Source of the DNA: Pseudidiomarina indica
Lineage (GTDB): Bacteria > Pseudomonadota > Gammaproteobacteria > Enterobacterales > Alteromonadaceae
Assembly: GCF_900104245.1 (NCBI RefSeq)
Contig: NZ_FMXN01000008.1
Coordinates: 1-64,000 of the forward strand
DNA: 64,000 nucleotides
Direction: 5' to 3'
Shown here: in pieces, positions 63,591 through 64,000 of the stretch
Numbering within the stretch: the first letter of the stretch is position 1
How the letters are laid out: every line of letters begins with the position of its first letter
Program-made: the position numbers and the translations under genes
The notes under the pieces: generated by a model
What the model saw: only the letters and a program-made list of their open reading frames with translations
What the model was told of the DNA's origin: nothing
Databases searched by the model: none

Positions 63591-63920
63591 ATGGAATGGA
63601 ACGGAGAGTACATTTATCCGTATGTTGAACATGGGAAAAAAAGTGAGCACGTTAAGAAAATAACCGTCTCAATTCCTACACGTGTCCTCAAAGTGTTAAC
63701 CGACGAGCGTACTCGGCGGCAAGTAAAAAATTTGCGCCATGCCACCAATAGTGAGTTGTTGTGCGAAGCATTCCTGCACGCATTCACGGGGCAACCGTTG
63801 CCAACCGATGATGATTTACGCAAAGATAATCCTCATCAAGTGCCGGCTGCGGTTCGTGAAGAGCTGACCCGTCGAGGGTTGCCTATCCCTGAATGTTGCA
63901 GCGAAGACCCCCTCGAATAA
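63591..63920 (+). CDS. metJ: Methionine repressor MetJ
   Basis: A 109-residue ribbon-helix-helix repressor that uses S-adenosylmethionine as corepressor to control methionine genes. The DNA-contacting strand [20 protein letters not shown] and the helix [20 protein letters not shown] are nearly the same as in E. coli. The start at 63591 is preferred over the ATG three bases earlier because it lies 6 bases after AAGGAG and matches E. coli MetJ. Confidence 0.96.
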   Translation: MEWNGEYIYPYVEHGKKSEHVKKITVSIPTRVLKVLTDERTRRQVKNLRHATNSELLCEAFLHAFTGQPLPTDDDLRKDNPHQVPAAVREELTRRGLPIPECCSEDPLE

Positions 63921-63930
63921 TCAGCTGATT

Positions 63931-63953
63931 GCTGTAGCCATTCAGGCTACAGC
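63931..63953. terminator. Hairpin downstream of metJ
   Basis: GCTGTAGCC and GGCTACAGC form a 9-bp stem with a 5-base loop, 10 bases after the metJ stop. No T run follows, so termination here is only probable. Confidence 0.5.
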
Positions 63954-64000
63954 AAGTACTCCAACGCCGTTTCGTCACAATTGTCTTTGCGCGGACACAA

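Overview
The window is a chromosomal segment of a gammaproteobacterium. Gene order (cyaY-hemCDXY / lptM-lysA-dapF-DUF484-xerC-HAD-uvrD, aroKB-dam, pilMNOPQ next to mrcA, metJ/metL) and protein style point to the Alteromonadales, most likely the Idiomarinaceae. That placement is inferred from gene content, not from a database search. No phage, insertion sequence, CRISPR array or tRNA gene was seen.

Layout. 1-527: 3' end of an rRNA operon (23S end, 5S, terminator). 653-1821: cytochrome b561 plus YceI. 1851-6166 (minus): cyaY-hemC-hemD-hemX-hemY, frataxin and early haem synthesis in one run. 6255-13061 (plus): lptM, lysA, dapF, DUF484, xerC, a HAD hydrolase and uvrD with a LexA box, then rarD and recQ. 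16018-17837: an unrecognised AAA+-like protein with a degenerate P-loop, paired with an MscS channel. 17797-23879 (minus): trhP, ferredoxin yfhL, glutaryl-CoA dehydrogenase, a fused alpha/beta 2-oxoacid dehydrogenase E1 and an acyltransferase of the FabD fold lacking the malonate-binding Arg.

23957-42294 is an anaerobic and nitric-oxide island: narL, narK, narX, tpm, quinol NO reductase norB, anaerobic ribonucleotide reductase nrdGD, hemN, the oxygen-independent ubiquinone genes ubiT/ubiU/ubiV, nnrS, DUF454, norR, a hemerythrin-type repair protein and fnr. The control logic can be read in the DNA. FNR-like boxes lie before trhP, nrdG, hemN, ubiT, norR and fnr. norB and the hemerythrin gene each have a sigma-54 -24/-12 promoter with three upstream GGT-N7-ACC NorR sites (one imperfect), in nearly the same geometry. 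The genes together adapt the cell to low oxygen: nitrate sensing, NO removal, and oxygen-free routes to haem, ubiquinone, dNTPs and tRNA hydroxylation.

42448-48860 is a metal/thiol-stress block: an UPF0016 (GDT1-type) transporter with a ScsC-like thiol oxidoreductase, then a decayed stretch (AT-rich DNA, a 5'-truncated second UPF0016 gene, an internally deleted SDR gene), then an scsA-like/scsB/scsD/scsC set for periplasmic disulfide handling. 48982-58297 (minus) holds housekeeping genes (yhiN, peroxiredoxin, rsmJ, elaA, dam, aroB, aroK) and a compact, divergent type IV pilus set in which PilO and PilP appear fused. mrcA, metL and metJ close the window.
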